From an uncultured Odoribacter sp. (GTDB taxonomy: Bacteria > Bacteroidota > Bacteroidia > Bacteroidales > Marinifilaceae), in assembly GCA_910578985.1 (NCBI GenBank), contig CAJTSF010000012.1, positions 1-61,348 of the forward strand: a stretch of 61,348 bases of DNA, written 5' to 3'. This document shows positions 1-8,398 of this stretch, piece after piece. Position numbers and translations under genes: made by a program. The notes below the pieces were generated by a model. That model worked only from the letters and a program-made list of their open reading frames with translations, was not told the DNA's origin and made no database searches. How positions within the stretch are numbered: position 1 is the stretch's first letter; the number at the start of each line of letters is the position of its first letter.

Positions 1-441
1 ATCTGTGATGCGGGTCTTAGCCGGAGTTTCTATCTTCAGCCGGGGCTGTATTTTACCTCTCTGGGAGCAAAGTTGGACGTTGAGGATGTCACGGCAACCG
101 TAAATCTTCACTATTTGCAGCTTCCTGTTCTGGCGTCCTTTCGGATTGCGTTGAGCGACCGGGTGAAAGTGCATTTGAATGCGGGACCTTATGTGTCTAT
201 CGGATTGGCTGGGAAACAGAAAGCCGAAGGCATTAAAGTCAATGCGTTCAGCGATGAGGGCGGATTGGATCGTTTTGACTGGGGATTGAGTTTCGGCGCA
301 GGCATCGGTATCAATAAATTTTATTTCGGCTTGGGATATGACCTGGGACTGGCAAATATCTTGAACGATGAGATTTGGGATACCGACCAGGTGAAATGCA
401 GAAACCGCAATCTCCATATCTCCGTCGGATTTAATTTTTAA
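1..441 (+). CDS. Outer-membrane beta-barrel protein, 3' part only (PorT/OMP_b-brl-like)
   Basis: The frame is open from the first base, so the N-terminus lies outside the window; 146 codons and the stop are visible. The visible part alternates hydrophobic and polar residues in short strands (for example FYLQPGLYFTS near the start) and has Gly-rich turns, as in small eight-stranded barrels of Bacteroidota. It ends in NLHISVGFNF, an aromatic-terminated last strand as used for outer-membrane insertion. A TTG at 73 could be mistaken for a start, but the reading before it already shows barrel strands. The lipoprotein gene follows 20 bp later in the same direction. The substrate or partner cannot be inferred. 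Confidence 0.7.
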   Translation: MCDAGLSRSFYLQPGLYFTSLGAKLDVEDVTATVNLHYLQLPVLASFRIALSDRVKVHLNAGPYVSIGLAGKQKAEGIKVNAFSDEGGLDRFDWGLSFGAGIGINKFYFGLGYDLGLANILNDEIWDTDQVKCRNRNLHISVGFNF

Positions 442-461
442 TTTGGACCGTAAAAATTTGA

Positions 462-1208
462 ATGATGAAAACGAAGTTTTTAAATTTACTGATATTGATA
501 GCCGGCATGGCACTTTTTGCCGGATGCAGCAAAGACGACGGGGTCAGCCCGGACGACCCGAATGCGCTCAGGACGATTAAGTTGAGCGTGGAAGCCAGAA
601 CCATCGAATTCGACTTATCAAATCGCGACCACAATGTCTCATTCCCTACGGATTTGTATATCGATTGGGGCGATGGGAGCACAACAAGTTCCAATTCGCA
701 CGCCTACTCTGTCAAGGGTACATACAATGTGACTATTCAAGCCAAGAATTTGAAATGGTTTGGGTATTCTGATTATAGCGATAGACTCCAGCAAATCGAT
801 GTAAAGGACTGCAACAGTTTGGTGGGAATAGATTTACCTGGCAATGACTTGACTTCTTTGGATGTTTCCGGCTTGGCAGCGTTGGAGTATTTGGATTGCA
901 ACTCCAATGACCTTTCCACTTTGAACCTCAAAGGATGTTCAGCGTTGAAAGAACTTAATTGTTTGAGCAACGACTTGACAACGTTGGATGTTTCCGGCTT
1001 GGCAGCGTTGGAGTATTTGGATTGCATATACAACGACCTTTCGGCAGAGGCACTCAATCAGATTTTCAAGGATTTGCCACAAAGGAAAACATTTGAAGAT
1101 AAATATGGCAATACCAAGCAATCAACAATCAGGATATATGGCAATCCCGGAAAGGACACATGCGACAAAAGCATAGCGGAAAAGAAGGGATGGGAAGTGG
1201 TGTATTAA
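462..1208 (+). CDS. Leucine-rich-repeat lipoprotein with PKD-like domain
   Basis: 248 aa. The N-terminus is a lipoprotein signal: a hydrophobic stretch ending in FAGC with the acylated Cys at about residue 22, followed by SKDDG. Residues about 38-95 form a beta-rich domain with WGDGS (69-73) and a later GTYNVTI strand, as in PKD-type folds. Residues about 105-185 are LRRs of about 21 residues with LxxLDVSxLxxLxxLDCxxN phrasing. This resembles Bacteroidota surface lipoproteins of the internalin-like/DUF5011 type; the ligand is unknown. The LRR part carries a 40-bp exact DNA duplication (861-900 and 987-1026). The start is a double ATG; the second codon is an equally good start. A strong hairpin follows the stop. 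Confidence 0.75.
   Translation: MMKTKFLNLLILIAGMALFAGCSKDDGVSPDDPNALRTIKLSVEARTIEFDLSNRDHNVSFPTDLYIDWGDGSTTSSNSHAYSVKGTYNVTIQAKNLKWFGYSDYSDRLQQIDVKDCNSLVGIDLPGNDLTSLDVSGLAALEYLDCNSNDLSTLNLKGCSALKELNCLSNDLTTLDVSGLAALEYLDCIYNDLSAEALNQIFKDLPQRKTFEDKYGNTKQSTIRIYGNPGKDTCDKSIAEKKGWEVVY
861..1026 (+). repeat. 40-bp exact direct repeat inside LRR gene
   Basis: The 40 bases at 861-900 recur exactly at 987-1026. The copies start 126 bp apart, which is 42 codons or two LRR units, so the frame is kept. Exact identity at the DNA level points to recent duplication or gene conversion, which would let the repeat number change by recombination. Confidence 0.85.
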
Positions 1209-1214
1209 TTTAAT

Positions 1215-1249
1215 CATACCCGCTCCCGAATTTTTCGGGAGCGGGTATG
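1215..1249. terminator. Perfect 16-bp stem hairpin
   Basis: Arms 1215-1230 and 1234-1249 are exact reverse complements with a TTT loop; the stem is GC-rich in the middle. It sits 7 bp after the LRR lipoprotein stop. There is no T-run after it on the plus strand, so it may be a terminator of the non-canonical kind common in Bacteroidota or an RNA 3'-end stabiliser. Confidence 0.6.
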
Positions 1250-1265
1250 TAAAACATTTGGAATC

Positions 1266-1967
1266 ATGAATGAATATCGAAAAATGAGTATTGACGAATT
1301 GGTGACGGAGATTGAACGTTGTCCTTGTGCGTGTGGCAAATGTCATACGGATCCTCGTTATGAATATGCCCGGCGCCTTTGGTATGGCATGGGTGCCACG
1401 GAGGACAAGCGGGCAGCCTTTTCATATTTCAAAGAGGCAGCCGATTTCGGTCATGAAGGGGCACAGTGGCGAACCGGCATCTGTTATTACAATGGTGAGG
1501 GTATTCCGCAAGATTTTGAAAAAGCATTGCGATATTTTACAAAACTGTCCAAATGCCATGCACAGCAACAAGCCGCTAATTTATGGATGGGGAAATGTTA
1601 TTTGAAAATTGAACAGCGGGATGAAGCAAAGGCAATGGAGCATTTATTAAAAGCGGCAAATGACAGTCGTGTATCAACGCAGGGTGATGAGGGTAGCGAA
1701 GCACAACTGCTTGTCGGAGTGTGTTATTATAGAGGTTTTATCGTGGAGCAGGATTTCACCAAAGCATTCGATTACTTTGAAAAAGCTGCCCTCTATAATC
1801 GTGACGCTTGTTATTATCTTGCAGAATGCTATCGGGAAGGGAAAGGAACAAAGGCGAATATGGAAATGTATAGATTCTGGCATAGTAAATATTTTGAATC
1901 GGTCACAGTAGGACTTGAACAAAAGGCAGATGAAATATTGGGCATAAGGGGAAATATCAACGAGTAA
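1266..1967 (+). CDS. Sel1-repeat protein with N-terminal Cys cluster
   Basis: 233 aa with no signal peptide, so probably cytoplasmic. It has four or more Sel1-like (short TPR-type) helix pairs: residues about 30-70, 68-105, 105-150 and 150-195, with the usual phrasing of A..YF..AA..G...A...G.CYY.G.G. Such repeats make protein-binding solenoids. The N-terminus has Cys at 19, 21, 23 and 26 followed by His27, which could bind a metal; this is not a standard part of Sel1 proteins. It opens an AT-rich run of same-strand genes that includes a second Sel1 and a TPR protein. The partner is unknown. Confidence 0.75.
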   Translation: MNEYRKMSIDELVTEIERCPCACGKCHTDPRYEYARRLWYGMGATEDKRAAFSYFKEAADFGHEGAQWRTGICYYNGEGIPQDFEKALRYFTKLSKCHAQQQAANLWMGKCYLKIEQRDEAKAMEHLLKAANDSRVSTQGDEGSEAQLLVGVCYYRGFIVEQDFTKAFDYFEKAALYNRDACYYLAECYREGKGTKANMEMYRFWHSKYFESVTVGLEQKADEILGIRGNINE

Positions 1968-2006
1968 GAAAACTTTATAGAAACATAATATTGAAACAAT
2001 AACACT

Positions 2007-2357
2007 ATGAATGATTTACAAAGAGTAATGCGCATCGCACAAGAAGGAGGTTTTGTTGGTGATGAAGAAACATTGGATCCCTGTACTTATCGATTAGTTC
2101 ACATGTTTAGAATTATGATAAATAACAAAATTCAAGCAGGGGCACCATTTAATGCAGCAGTTTTAGATATATCATACACAATAAACATAAAACAACTTAT
2201 TGTTAATAACTTGTTAAGTGAATATAATCCAGAAGAGCTAAACGGAATAGATGTAGATTTATATTCAGATTGGATAATACTGCAAGCCGGTTCTAAAATT
2301 AAAGAAGCAGATCCTATTTCAATGTTTACTGCAAATTTTTTAAGGAGAATGTTTTAA
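2007..2357 (+). CDS. Hypothetical protein, 116 aa
   Basis: Not recognised. 116 aa, no signal peptide or membrane segment, mixed alpha/beta composition, with a long hydrophobic stretch around residues 45-70. The gene is notably AT-rich, like its neighbours. It lies 39 bp after the Sel1 gene and 13 bp before the next gene, so it is likely co-transcribed with them. The ATG at 2007 is the first in frame. Size and setting among Sel1/TPR genes would fit an immunity-like or adaptor protein, but nothing in the sequence shows that. Confidence 0.5.
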   Translation: MNDLQRVMRIAQEGGFVGDEETLDPCTYRLVHMFRIMINNKIQAGAPFNAAVLDISYTINIKQLIVNNLLSEYNPEELNGIDVDLYSDWIILQAGSKIKEADPISMFTANFLRRMF

Positions 2358-2370
2358 ATACCTGACAATT

Positions 2371-2760
2371 ATGAATTTTCACGATTTAGTTTTTTACAGC
2401 GGTCATCATTACCGCTTTGAGAGTGGTATAGAAGTTGGCGGTGGGGCTGCCAAACGCGCCATTCGGATACAGGACAGTATTTCCGGAAATGAAGGTTATT
2501 CCGTTACCATATACGATACGGAAGAAAGTGAAGTGTTGATGGCGGACAGAGTTTCCATGTCAACCAAACCGATGAAGATTGTTTCTTCTGCTTCGGATGA
2601 AACAACCATGCGGGGGTGGGGTATATATACACATCCGTTTGTCGGCATTCAGATTCCTTATTCTAATTATGGATTGACCATATATCATCCGGGCGGAGTG
2701 ATTCAAAAAATCACTTTGCATATGTTTGACAAGAATGTTGATATTGAATATAAATTTTAA
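2371..2760 (+). CDS. Hypothetical protein, 129 aa, beta-rich
   Basis: Not recognised. 129 aa, no signal peptide. The second half is beta-rich with several Gly/Tyr turns (WGIYTHPFVGIQ, residues about 83-94), suggesting a compact beta-sandwich or barrel. The base composition is closer to the window average than that of the flanking AT-rich genes. It sits 13 bp after the 116-aa gene and 10 bp before the next Sel1 gene, so the four genes from 1266 to 3340 probably form one transcription unit. Confidence 0.5.
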   Translation: MNFHDLVFYSGHHYRFESGIEVGGGAAKRAIRIQDSISGNEGYSVTIYDTEESEVLMADRVSMSTKPMKIVSSASDETTMRGWGIYTHPFVGIQIPYSNYGLTIYHPGGVIQKITLHMFDKNVDIEYKF

Positions 2761-2770
2761 TTTTACGATT

Positions 2771-3340
2771 ATGACATTTGATGAATTATGCGCAGCAGCA
2801 CAACAAGGAGACCGTGACGCGCAATTTGAATTGGGAGGTTTTTGGTGGGAGCGCAACAATTATGAACGTGCTGTAGAATGGTACACATTAAGTGCCAAAC
2901 AAGGAAATGTTGATGCCCAATATTCTTTAGGTGCGTATTATCACAACACGCACCAAAATGAAAAAAGTTTTTATTGGCATGAACAAGCAGCTTTGCAAGG
3001 TGATGCAGAAGCCCAAAACATTATCGGAGAATACTATCTTGACGGTACTGGAGTTAAACAAGATGAAGAAAAAGCGGTATATTGGTTTGAAAAAAGTGCC
3101 AAAAATGGTAATTCTTTATCCATGTTCCATTTAGGAGAATGTTATTATAAAGGGAGAGGAGTCCAAGCTGATACAATAATAGCTATAGATTGGTTGAAAA
3201 AAGCAGAAGCACATGGTGATCGCGATGCAGGAAGAATGTGGAAACAATTATATTACGACCCTTCCATCATGTCTATAGACAGATTATTACGTTTAAAACC
3301 GTTTAACGAGTATATGAATGCAAGTGACAAAGAAATTTAA
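2771..3340 (+). CDS. Sel1-repeat protein
   Basis: 189 aa from the ATG at 2771. An upstream in-frame start at 2726 would overlap the preceding gene by 35 bp and adds an unconserved leader, so the later ATG opening MTFDELCAAAQQGD, which begins the first repeat, is preferred. Four Sel1 units follow: about 1-35, 36-71, 72-108 and 109-145, with A.YWFEKSA.NGN..S...LG.CYY.G.G phrasing. There is no export signal, so it is probably a cytoplasmic scaffold. AT-rich. It is the second Sel1 protein in a 2-kb block and is followed after 27 bp by a TPR gene. Confidence 0.75.
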   Translation: MTFDELCAAAQQGDRDAQFELGGFWWERNNYERAVEWYTLSAKQGNVDAQYSLGAYYHNTHQNEKSFYWHEQAALQGDAEAQNIIGEYYLDGTGVKQDEEKAVYWFEKSAKNGNSLSMFHLGECYYKGRGVQADTIIAIDWLKKAEAHGDRDAGRMWKQLYYDPSIMSIDRLLRLKPFNEYMNASDKEI

Positions 3341-3367
3341 AGTGTTGTGTGTCAAAAGGAATTGATT

Positions 3368-4309
3368 ATGGAAAAGAACACTTTACAAAAATTTGAGATT
3401 TTAGCTCTATTGCATGAATTCAACCAACATGAACTTCAATTAACCGTATATCGCAATACTGATATCCATTTTTTACATGAAGTATTGCAGATTTTAGAGG
3501 AGATTACAGAATTCATAGAGAAGCAGAATGATGTTTTTTCTTTAAATGACATATTATCTGTGGAGCGAATTAGGGAATTATATATCCATAAAGCCAATAT
3601 TTATCTGCATTTTAACACATATGAAAAAGCTTTGGAAGCTTATCAAAAAGCAAAATCATATATTTCCAAAGAAGAAAAAGATGATAAATTGCATTGGTTA
3701 AAATGTATGGACGGTATATCTTGGGTAAAGGCTCGTATGGAATTGTATGAAGATGCTTTGAAAGATTGCAATGAATTGATAAGTTATGCATTTCAAAAGG
3801 ATGCATTGTTGCCTAAGTTTTTTACAGTGAGGGCTTGTTGTTACAAAGAACTTGGTCAAACTCTTTTGTCAGAAAGAGATTTTGAGATAGCAAAATGCAA
3901 CCCTTTACAGGTAAAAATGGTCTTGCAGAAATTAGGTGATTATTCTTTGCCTAATGGTTTTACGGTTGAGGGGTATATGGGGATAGGAAATAGGGCTTTT
4001 GCACTCGGTTTTATTCGAGAAGCTCTTTTAATGTACGAAAATGCCATTGTCAAAGAACCAACTAATGCACAATTATACTTTGGGAAAGGAGTGATATTAT
4101 CAAAGATGCAACATCATAATGATGCAATACAAGCTTATACTAATTGTCTTCAATTCGATGCGTATATGACAGATGCTTATGTAAATCGTGGAAATGAATA
4201 TAGTCAATTGAGAATATGGAATTTGGCATTGCAAGATTATCAGGATGCTCTAAAAATAGACCCACACAACGAGATGGCAAAACATAATATCTGTGAACTT
4301 AATAAATGA
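3368..4309 (+). CDS. TPR-repeat protein
   Basis: 313 aa from the ATG at 3368, which has a purine-rich AAGGA stretch about 8 bp upstream; a GTG at 3347 lies before that site and is less likely. The C-terminal 110 residues are clear tetratricopeptide repeats (GNRAFALGFIREALLMYENA, then a LYFGKGVILSKMQHHNDAIQ unit and a AYVNRGNEYSQLRIWNLALQ unit), and a TPR-like helix pair lies near residues 80-105 (YLHFNTYEKALEAYQKA). No signal peptide. Very AT-rich. TPR arrays bind peptides or proteins; the target is unknown. It is the last of the Sel1/TPR group. Confidence 0.75.
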   Translation: MEKNTLQKFEILALLHEFNQHELQLTVYRNTDIHFLHEVLQILEEITEFIEKQNDVFSLNDILSVERIRELYIHKANIYLHFNTYEKALEAYQKAKSYISKEEKDDKLHWLKCMDGISWVKARMELYEDALKDCNELISYAFQKDALLPKFFTVRACCYKELGQTLLSERDFEIAKCNPLQVKMVLQKLGDYSLPNGFTVEGYMGIGNRAFALGFIREALLMYENAIVKEPTNAQLYFGKGVILSKMQHHNDAIQAYTNCLQFDAYMTDAYVNRGNEYSQLRIWNLALQDYQDALKIDPHNEMAKHNICELNK

Positions 4310-4329
4310 TATGAATACAATACAACTAT

Positions 4330-4428
4330 ATGAAAATAACATTTACCCATACGATTAAATTTATTGCCTTGTTGATAGTTTTGACAGGCTGTAATACTCA
4401 AACTTTTAATGTTACAAATCAAGTGTAA
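4330..4428 (+). CDS. Very short lipoprotein or truncated remnant, 32 aa
   Basis: A 33-codon frame encodes a typical lipoprotein signal, with Lys near the N-terminus, a hydrophobic core FIALLIVL, then TGC, but only 13 residues follow the Cys before the TAA. It is either a tiny lipoprotein or a signal peptide left after the rest of a gene was lost. The helicase gene starts 24 bp after it. No second half is visible in another frame before 4453. Confidence 0.35.
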   Translation: MKITFTHTIKFIALLIVLTGCNTQTFNVTNQV

Positions 4429-4452
4429 AAGCGATAGATAAAATCTAAAACA

Positions 4453-7266
4453 ATGAGTAATCAAACTTTAGCTGATTCGGCTTGGGAAAATTCACAATCT
4501 CATAAATTAGAAGTTGACTATGTCATGAATATTTGTCGGGATGAAAAACAAAAAGAAGTTATTTGTCTTGACAAAGGTTATCATTTGGTTTTAGCTCCTG
4601 CAGGTTGTGGGAAGACTGATATCCTTGCGGAACGTGTTCAACGTGCAATATGCAATGGCGTAAAAGTTGAAGACATGCTTTGTCTTACTTTCACTAATCG
4701 TGCATCTCGCGGTATGCGTTCCCGTATCAAATCTGTAGCAAGAGATAACGCCAATGAGTTATTCATTGGAAATACTCATCGTTTTTGCGCCAAATTTGTT
4801 TTTGATAACAACATCATAAGTCAGTCAAGTGCCATTATGGATGAAGAAGATGAATTATCTGTTATCAATAACGTTTCAAACTATGCCATTGAAGACATCG
4901 AAGACTACGATGTTATTGAACATGCTAAAGACAAAGAGGATAAAAATGTAGCCTCACTTAATTTTGAGGAACGTAAACGTTTGAAGGCTGTGATTCAAAT
5001 ACAGCATTTAATGGTGCAATATCGTTGGGGGCATCCTAAATCAGTGATTATCTTTCAAGAATCCGATTTTGAAGATAATGATAAAACTCAAAGATTCTAC
5101 TCTCCCCAAATGTTTTCAACACTATGTAAAGAGGCTGGAATCCCTGTTTCTATTGAGTCGCTTCTTTCTATCTATGATAATGCAGAAAATCATCTTGATT
5201 CTGATAATTTTTCTGTTGAAATGCAAAACCTCTTATGGCTTCTTGATGTTGCTAAAAAGTACGAATCTTATAAGGAAAAAGAAAATATTATAGATTTTGA
5301 TGATCTTCTTCTCCTTACTTATGAATATGCGCGAAATCATCCAAATGATATACATAAATATCGTTGGATTCAAATTGATGAAGTTCAAGACTTAAATGCT
5401 CTTCAATTTGCCATTATTGATGCATTCACAGAATCCGATAATGTTACAATTTATCTCGGCGATCAACAACAAGCGATATTCTCCTTCATTGGCGCTAAAC
5501 TCAATACTATCAGCTGGCTTAAAGAAAGATGCAAAGGCAATATTCATCACCTAAATAAATGCTATCGTTCCCCCAAATATTTACTTGATATCTTTAATGA
5601 TTATGCTCATACAGAACTTGGAACAGATACAGACTTTTTGCCTGAACCAAATAATTTTGATAAGCCTGAACATGAAGATTTGATTGTTTATCGTGCTCAA
5701 TTTGAAGATACCGCTTATAAAAAAGCAATTGAACTTGCACAAAATTATCCTAATGGTCGCACTGCCATTCTGGTTGCCACCAACAACCAGGCTGATGCTA
5801 TTTCGCGTTATTGTCACCATATTCCTCATTTTAAAATTTCAGGTATTGATCTATTTTCTTTAAAACAAACAAAATTGCTTTTCTCACATCTCAATGTTGT
5901 TAATTCTGAGATAAACTTCCTTGCTTGGGCAAGAATTCTTTCTACCCTAAAACTTTTTCCAAATTATGGCATTGCTCGACAATTTGTTTCCGACCTTAAA
6001 ACTATTGGGATCAATCCCTCGGACTTTCTTCTTTATCAAAACTCATCATATTTACTGGAATTCCTCAAATACTATCGTTCTCATCCTATAGTAATTTTTG
6101 ATACAGAAACTACTGGATTAAACGTATTCGATAATGATATTGTTCAAATTGCCGCAACCAAGTATATTGATGGTAATGTGGATTCTCGACTCAATATTCT
6201 TCTTCATACCAATCAAAAAATTCCCCTGATGCTTGGGAAAATAGTCAATCCCCTTATTGAGGAATATGCCAACAAACCTCATTTGGAGAGAACGGAAGGG
6301 CTCAAATCATTTGTTGATTTTGCTCAAGGTTGTGTACTTATTGGGCATAACGTTCAATATGATTACAATATCCTTATCAATAATTGCAAACGAGACTTGC
6401 CAAATGTTGATATTCCCACCCTTTTCCCCATAGTTTTTGATACTCTTAAACTGACTCGGTTAATTTGTCCTTCTTTAAGATCGTATAAACTTAAAGATCT
6501 ATTAGTCATATTTAATTTGACAGGTAAAAATTCACATCTTGCTGATGAAGATATTGAAGCCACTTATTCAGTTGCGGAATACTGCTTCAATAAAACATTG
6601 GTACTAAAAGATAAAATTGTATTAGCACTTGCAGACAACTCTACCGTTGCAGAACTTTTCCGTCAAAAGTACGGACAATTATATAAAGATGCCCAACTTT
6701 CTTTATATGTTCGTTTATATGAATCTGAGTCTGCAACTGTCAAAGAACTCCGTCGGGCTTATGAGTTCTTTTACAATAAGGATTTTTTTAAACTTCGCAA
6801 CAAATTCAATTATATCTGTTCTTTTTTAGAAGAGTCCAAGATTATTGATAAAGCTATTGAACCCTCTCTTTATGAGCAATTAAATAATCATATCATGGAT
6901 TTAAATACATTGAAAGAAGCCGATATATGCGATAGCTCAATTGTAAAGGAAAATATATTTATCACCACCGTGCATAAAGCAAAAGGTCTTGAATTCGAAA
7001 ATGTTATTGTATATGGTTGCGTAAATGACATTTACCCATTCTACTCTTCAAGAGATGATTCCGATGCATGTAAGGAAGATGCACGTAAATTATACGTTGC
7101 TATCTCTAGAGCAAAGAAGCGGCTTTGTCTGTTGACATTTGATAAAAAAATAGTGTACTCTAAAAAATGGGAAAAAAACTATACATTCGACGTAAAGGAT
7201 TCTCCTTTTATTTTTGGTATTTTGGATCGTCATCCATTCAAAACACGTCAAGAAAATGAATATTAA
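4453..7266 (+). CDS. UvrD/PcrA-type SF1 helicase with nested DEDDh exonuclease domain
   Basis: 937 aa, cytoplasmic. Helicase motifs in order: Walker A APAGCGKT (48-55), DEVQD for Walker B (309-313), GDQQQAIFSFIG just after, motif V TVHKAKGLEFE (about 839-849) and motif VI LYVAISRAKKR (about 880-890). Between the core halves, at about 545-705, is a DnaQ-like 3'-5' exonuclease: FDTETTGL (D550, E552), HNVQYD (D637), and H695/D700 in HLADED, giving all five DEDDh residues. Family knowledge: SF1A helicases unwind DNA 3'-5' and DEDDh domains degrade single strands from the 3' end. The combination suggests unwinding coupled to digestion in repair or defence; that is inference. AT-rich, flanked by accessory genes. 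Confidence 0.85.
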   Translation: MSNQTLADSAWENSQSHKLEVDYVMNICRDEKQKEVICLDKGYHLVLAPAGCGKTDILAERVQRAICNGVKVEDMLCLTFTNRASRGMRSRIKSVARDNANELFIGNTHRFCAKFVFDNNIISQSSAIMDEEDELSVINNVSNYAIEDIEDYDVIEHAKDKEDKNVASLNFEERKRLKAVIQIQHLMVQYRWGHPKSVIIFQESDFEDNDKTQRFYSPQMFSTLCKEAGIPVSIESLLSIYDNAENHLDSDNFSVEMQNLLWLLDVAKKYESYKEKENIIDFDDLLLLTYEYARNHPNDIHKYRWIQIDEVQDLNALQFAIIDAFTESDNVTIYLGDQQQAIFSFIGAKLNTISWLKERCKGNIHHLNKCYRSPKYLLDIFNDYAHTELGTDTDFLPEPNNFDKPEHEDLIVYRAQFEDTAYKKAIELAQNYPNGRTAILVATNNQADAISRYCHHIPHFKISGIDLFSLKQTKLLFSHLNVVNSEINFLAWARILSTLKLFPNYGIARQFVSDLKTIGINPSDFLLYQNSSYLLEFLKYYRSHPIVIFDTETTGLNVFDNDIVQIAATKYIDGNVDSRLNILLHTNQKIPLMLGKIVNPLIEEYANKPHLERTEGLKSFVDFAQGCVLIGHNVQYDYNILINNCKRDLPNVDIPTLFPIVFDTLKLTRLICPSLRSYKLKDLLVIFNLTGKNSHLADEDIEATYSVAEYCFNKTLVLKDKIVLALADNSTVAELFRQKYGQLYKDAQLSLYVRLYESESATVKELRRAYEFFYNKDFFKLRNKFNYICSFLEESKIIDKAIEPSLYEQLNNHIMDLNTLKEADICDSSIVKENIFITTVHKAKGLEFENVIVYGCVNDIYPFYSSRDDSDACKEDARKLYVAISRAKKRLCLLTFDKKIVYSKKWEKNYTFDVKDSPFIFGILDRHPFKTRQENEY

Positions 7267-7297
7267 GAGGAAATGAAACCAAGTAAATATAATTAGT

Positions 7298-8398
7298 ATG
7301 AATATGAAATACAGTTTTATTTTGATTATCGTTTTTGGGATGCTATATGGATGTGTCAGACAAAAAAAGGCGGATTCTTCTGGTGCGGAAAGTATTGAAA
7401 CGCCCCAAAGTAAAACAGATACTTCGGTAGGTGTGGAAGCCGTTTCTGATTCCCTGCAAGGAGCGAAAAATGCCATTTACTATTGGAAAACCGTTTTTCG
7501 CCTGACGGAACATGACAGGCAATTTTTACAAAAGCACCATATCCGGAAAATCTATCTGCGGATGTTTGATGTAGACCGTGTAGAAAATGCGGAGGGGGAG
7601 TTAGAAGTCATTCCTATTGCCACGACTTTATTTCAAGACACGATTCCTGCCGGAATAGAAATTGTGCCCACGGTTTATATCACCACAAAAGCAATCAGGC
7701 ATGATTCTGGTTTTGCAGAGTTGATGTACGCGAGAATACATGACATGCTAATGCGTCATCAGATTTGGAATGTACAGGAAATCCAGGTGGATTGCGATTG
7801 GACGGCAAGTACCCGGGATTTGTTTTTCGAGTTTTGCCAGAACTTGCGGGACATGTTGCATGCAGATAGTTTATCGCTCAGCGCCACCATACGGTTGCAT
7901 CAGTTAAAGAAAAAGGTTCCTCCGGTGGATAAGGGAGTTTTGATGCTATACAATACGGGGTCGTTTTACAATCCGAAAACGGAAAATTCCATCCTCAGCT
8001 ACAAGGATGTGGAAGCCTATCTGAAATCCAACGTAACATACGGATTGCCCCTCGATTTTGCATACCCGACCTATTCGTGGGGAATTTTGATGGAGGAAAA
8101 GAATTTCAGGGTAATTCTGCACGAGGTGGATTTCTCGGATACACTGCGGTATAAAAAGATGACCGGTGGAAATTATTTGGTTTTGCAGGAACATTATTTG
8201 GAAAACCATCATATTCGTGAAGGAAATATCATTCGTTTGGAAAATTCCACATTCAGCGAAATCATGCGTATCAAACGGCTCATTGCATCTAAAATGGCAT
8301 CAGAATCCGGCAATACGGTTCTTTACCACCTCGATTCATTGAATCTATCAATGTTTGAAGAAAAAGAGATTAAACAAATATATACTCCAATTCCATGA
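7298..8398 (+). CDS. Lipoprotein resembling DUF3142 (TIM-barrel-like), function unknown
   Basis: 366 aa. The signal peptide ends in LYGC with Cys at about residue 19, so it is probably anchored in a membrane. After a low-complexity linker the protein shows barrel-like beta-alpha steps: KIYLRMFDVD, then IVPTVYITTKAI, then EIQVDCDWTASTRDLF, LSLSATIRL and KGVLMLYNTGSF. The order QvDcDwTas.rd, SaTi, VlMlY recalls DUF3142 proteins, whose fold is glycosidase-like; this match is from memory and by eye. The acidic DCD pair is the best candidate for an active site. The stop overlaps the next start as ATGA, so the two genes are translationally coupled and probably act together. Confidence 0.55.
   Translation: MNMKYSFILIIVFGMLYGCVRQKKADSSGAESIETPQSKTDTSVGVEAVSDSLQGAKNAIYYWKTVFRLTEHDRQFLQKHHIRKIYLRMFDVDRVENAEGELEVIPIATTLFQDTIPAGIEIVPTVYITTKAIRHDSGFAELMYARIHDMLMRHQIWNVQEIQVDCDWTASTRDLFFEFCQNLRDMLHADSLSLSATIRLHQLKKKVPPVDKGVLMLYNTGSFYNPKTENSILSYKDVEAYLKSNVTYGLPLDFAYPTYSWGILMEEKNFRVILHEVDFSDTLRYKKMTGGNYLVLQEHYLENHHIREGNIIRLENSTFSEIMRIKRLIASKMASESGNTVLYHLDSLNLSMFEEKEIKQIYTPIP

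Noticed and set aside
3347..3367. GTG start for the TPR gene
   Set aside because: The ATG at 3368 has a better purine-rich site upstream, and the extra residues match nothing.
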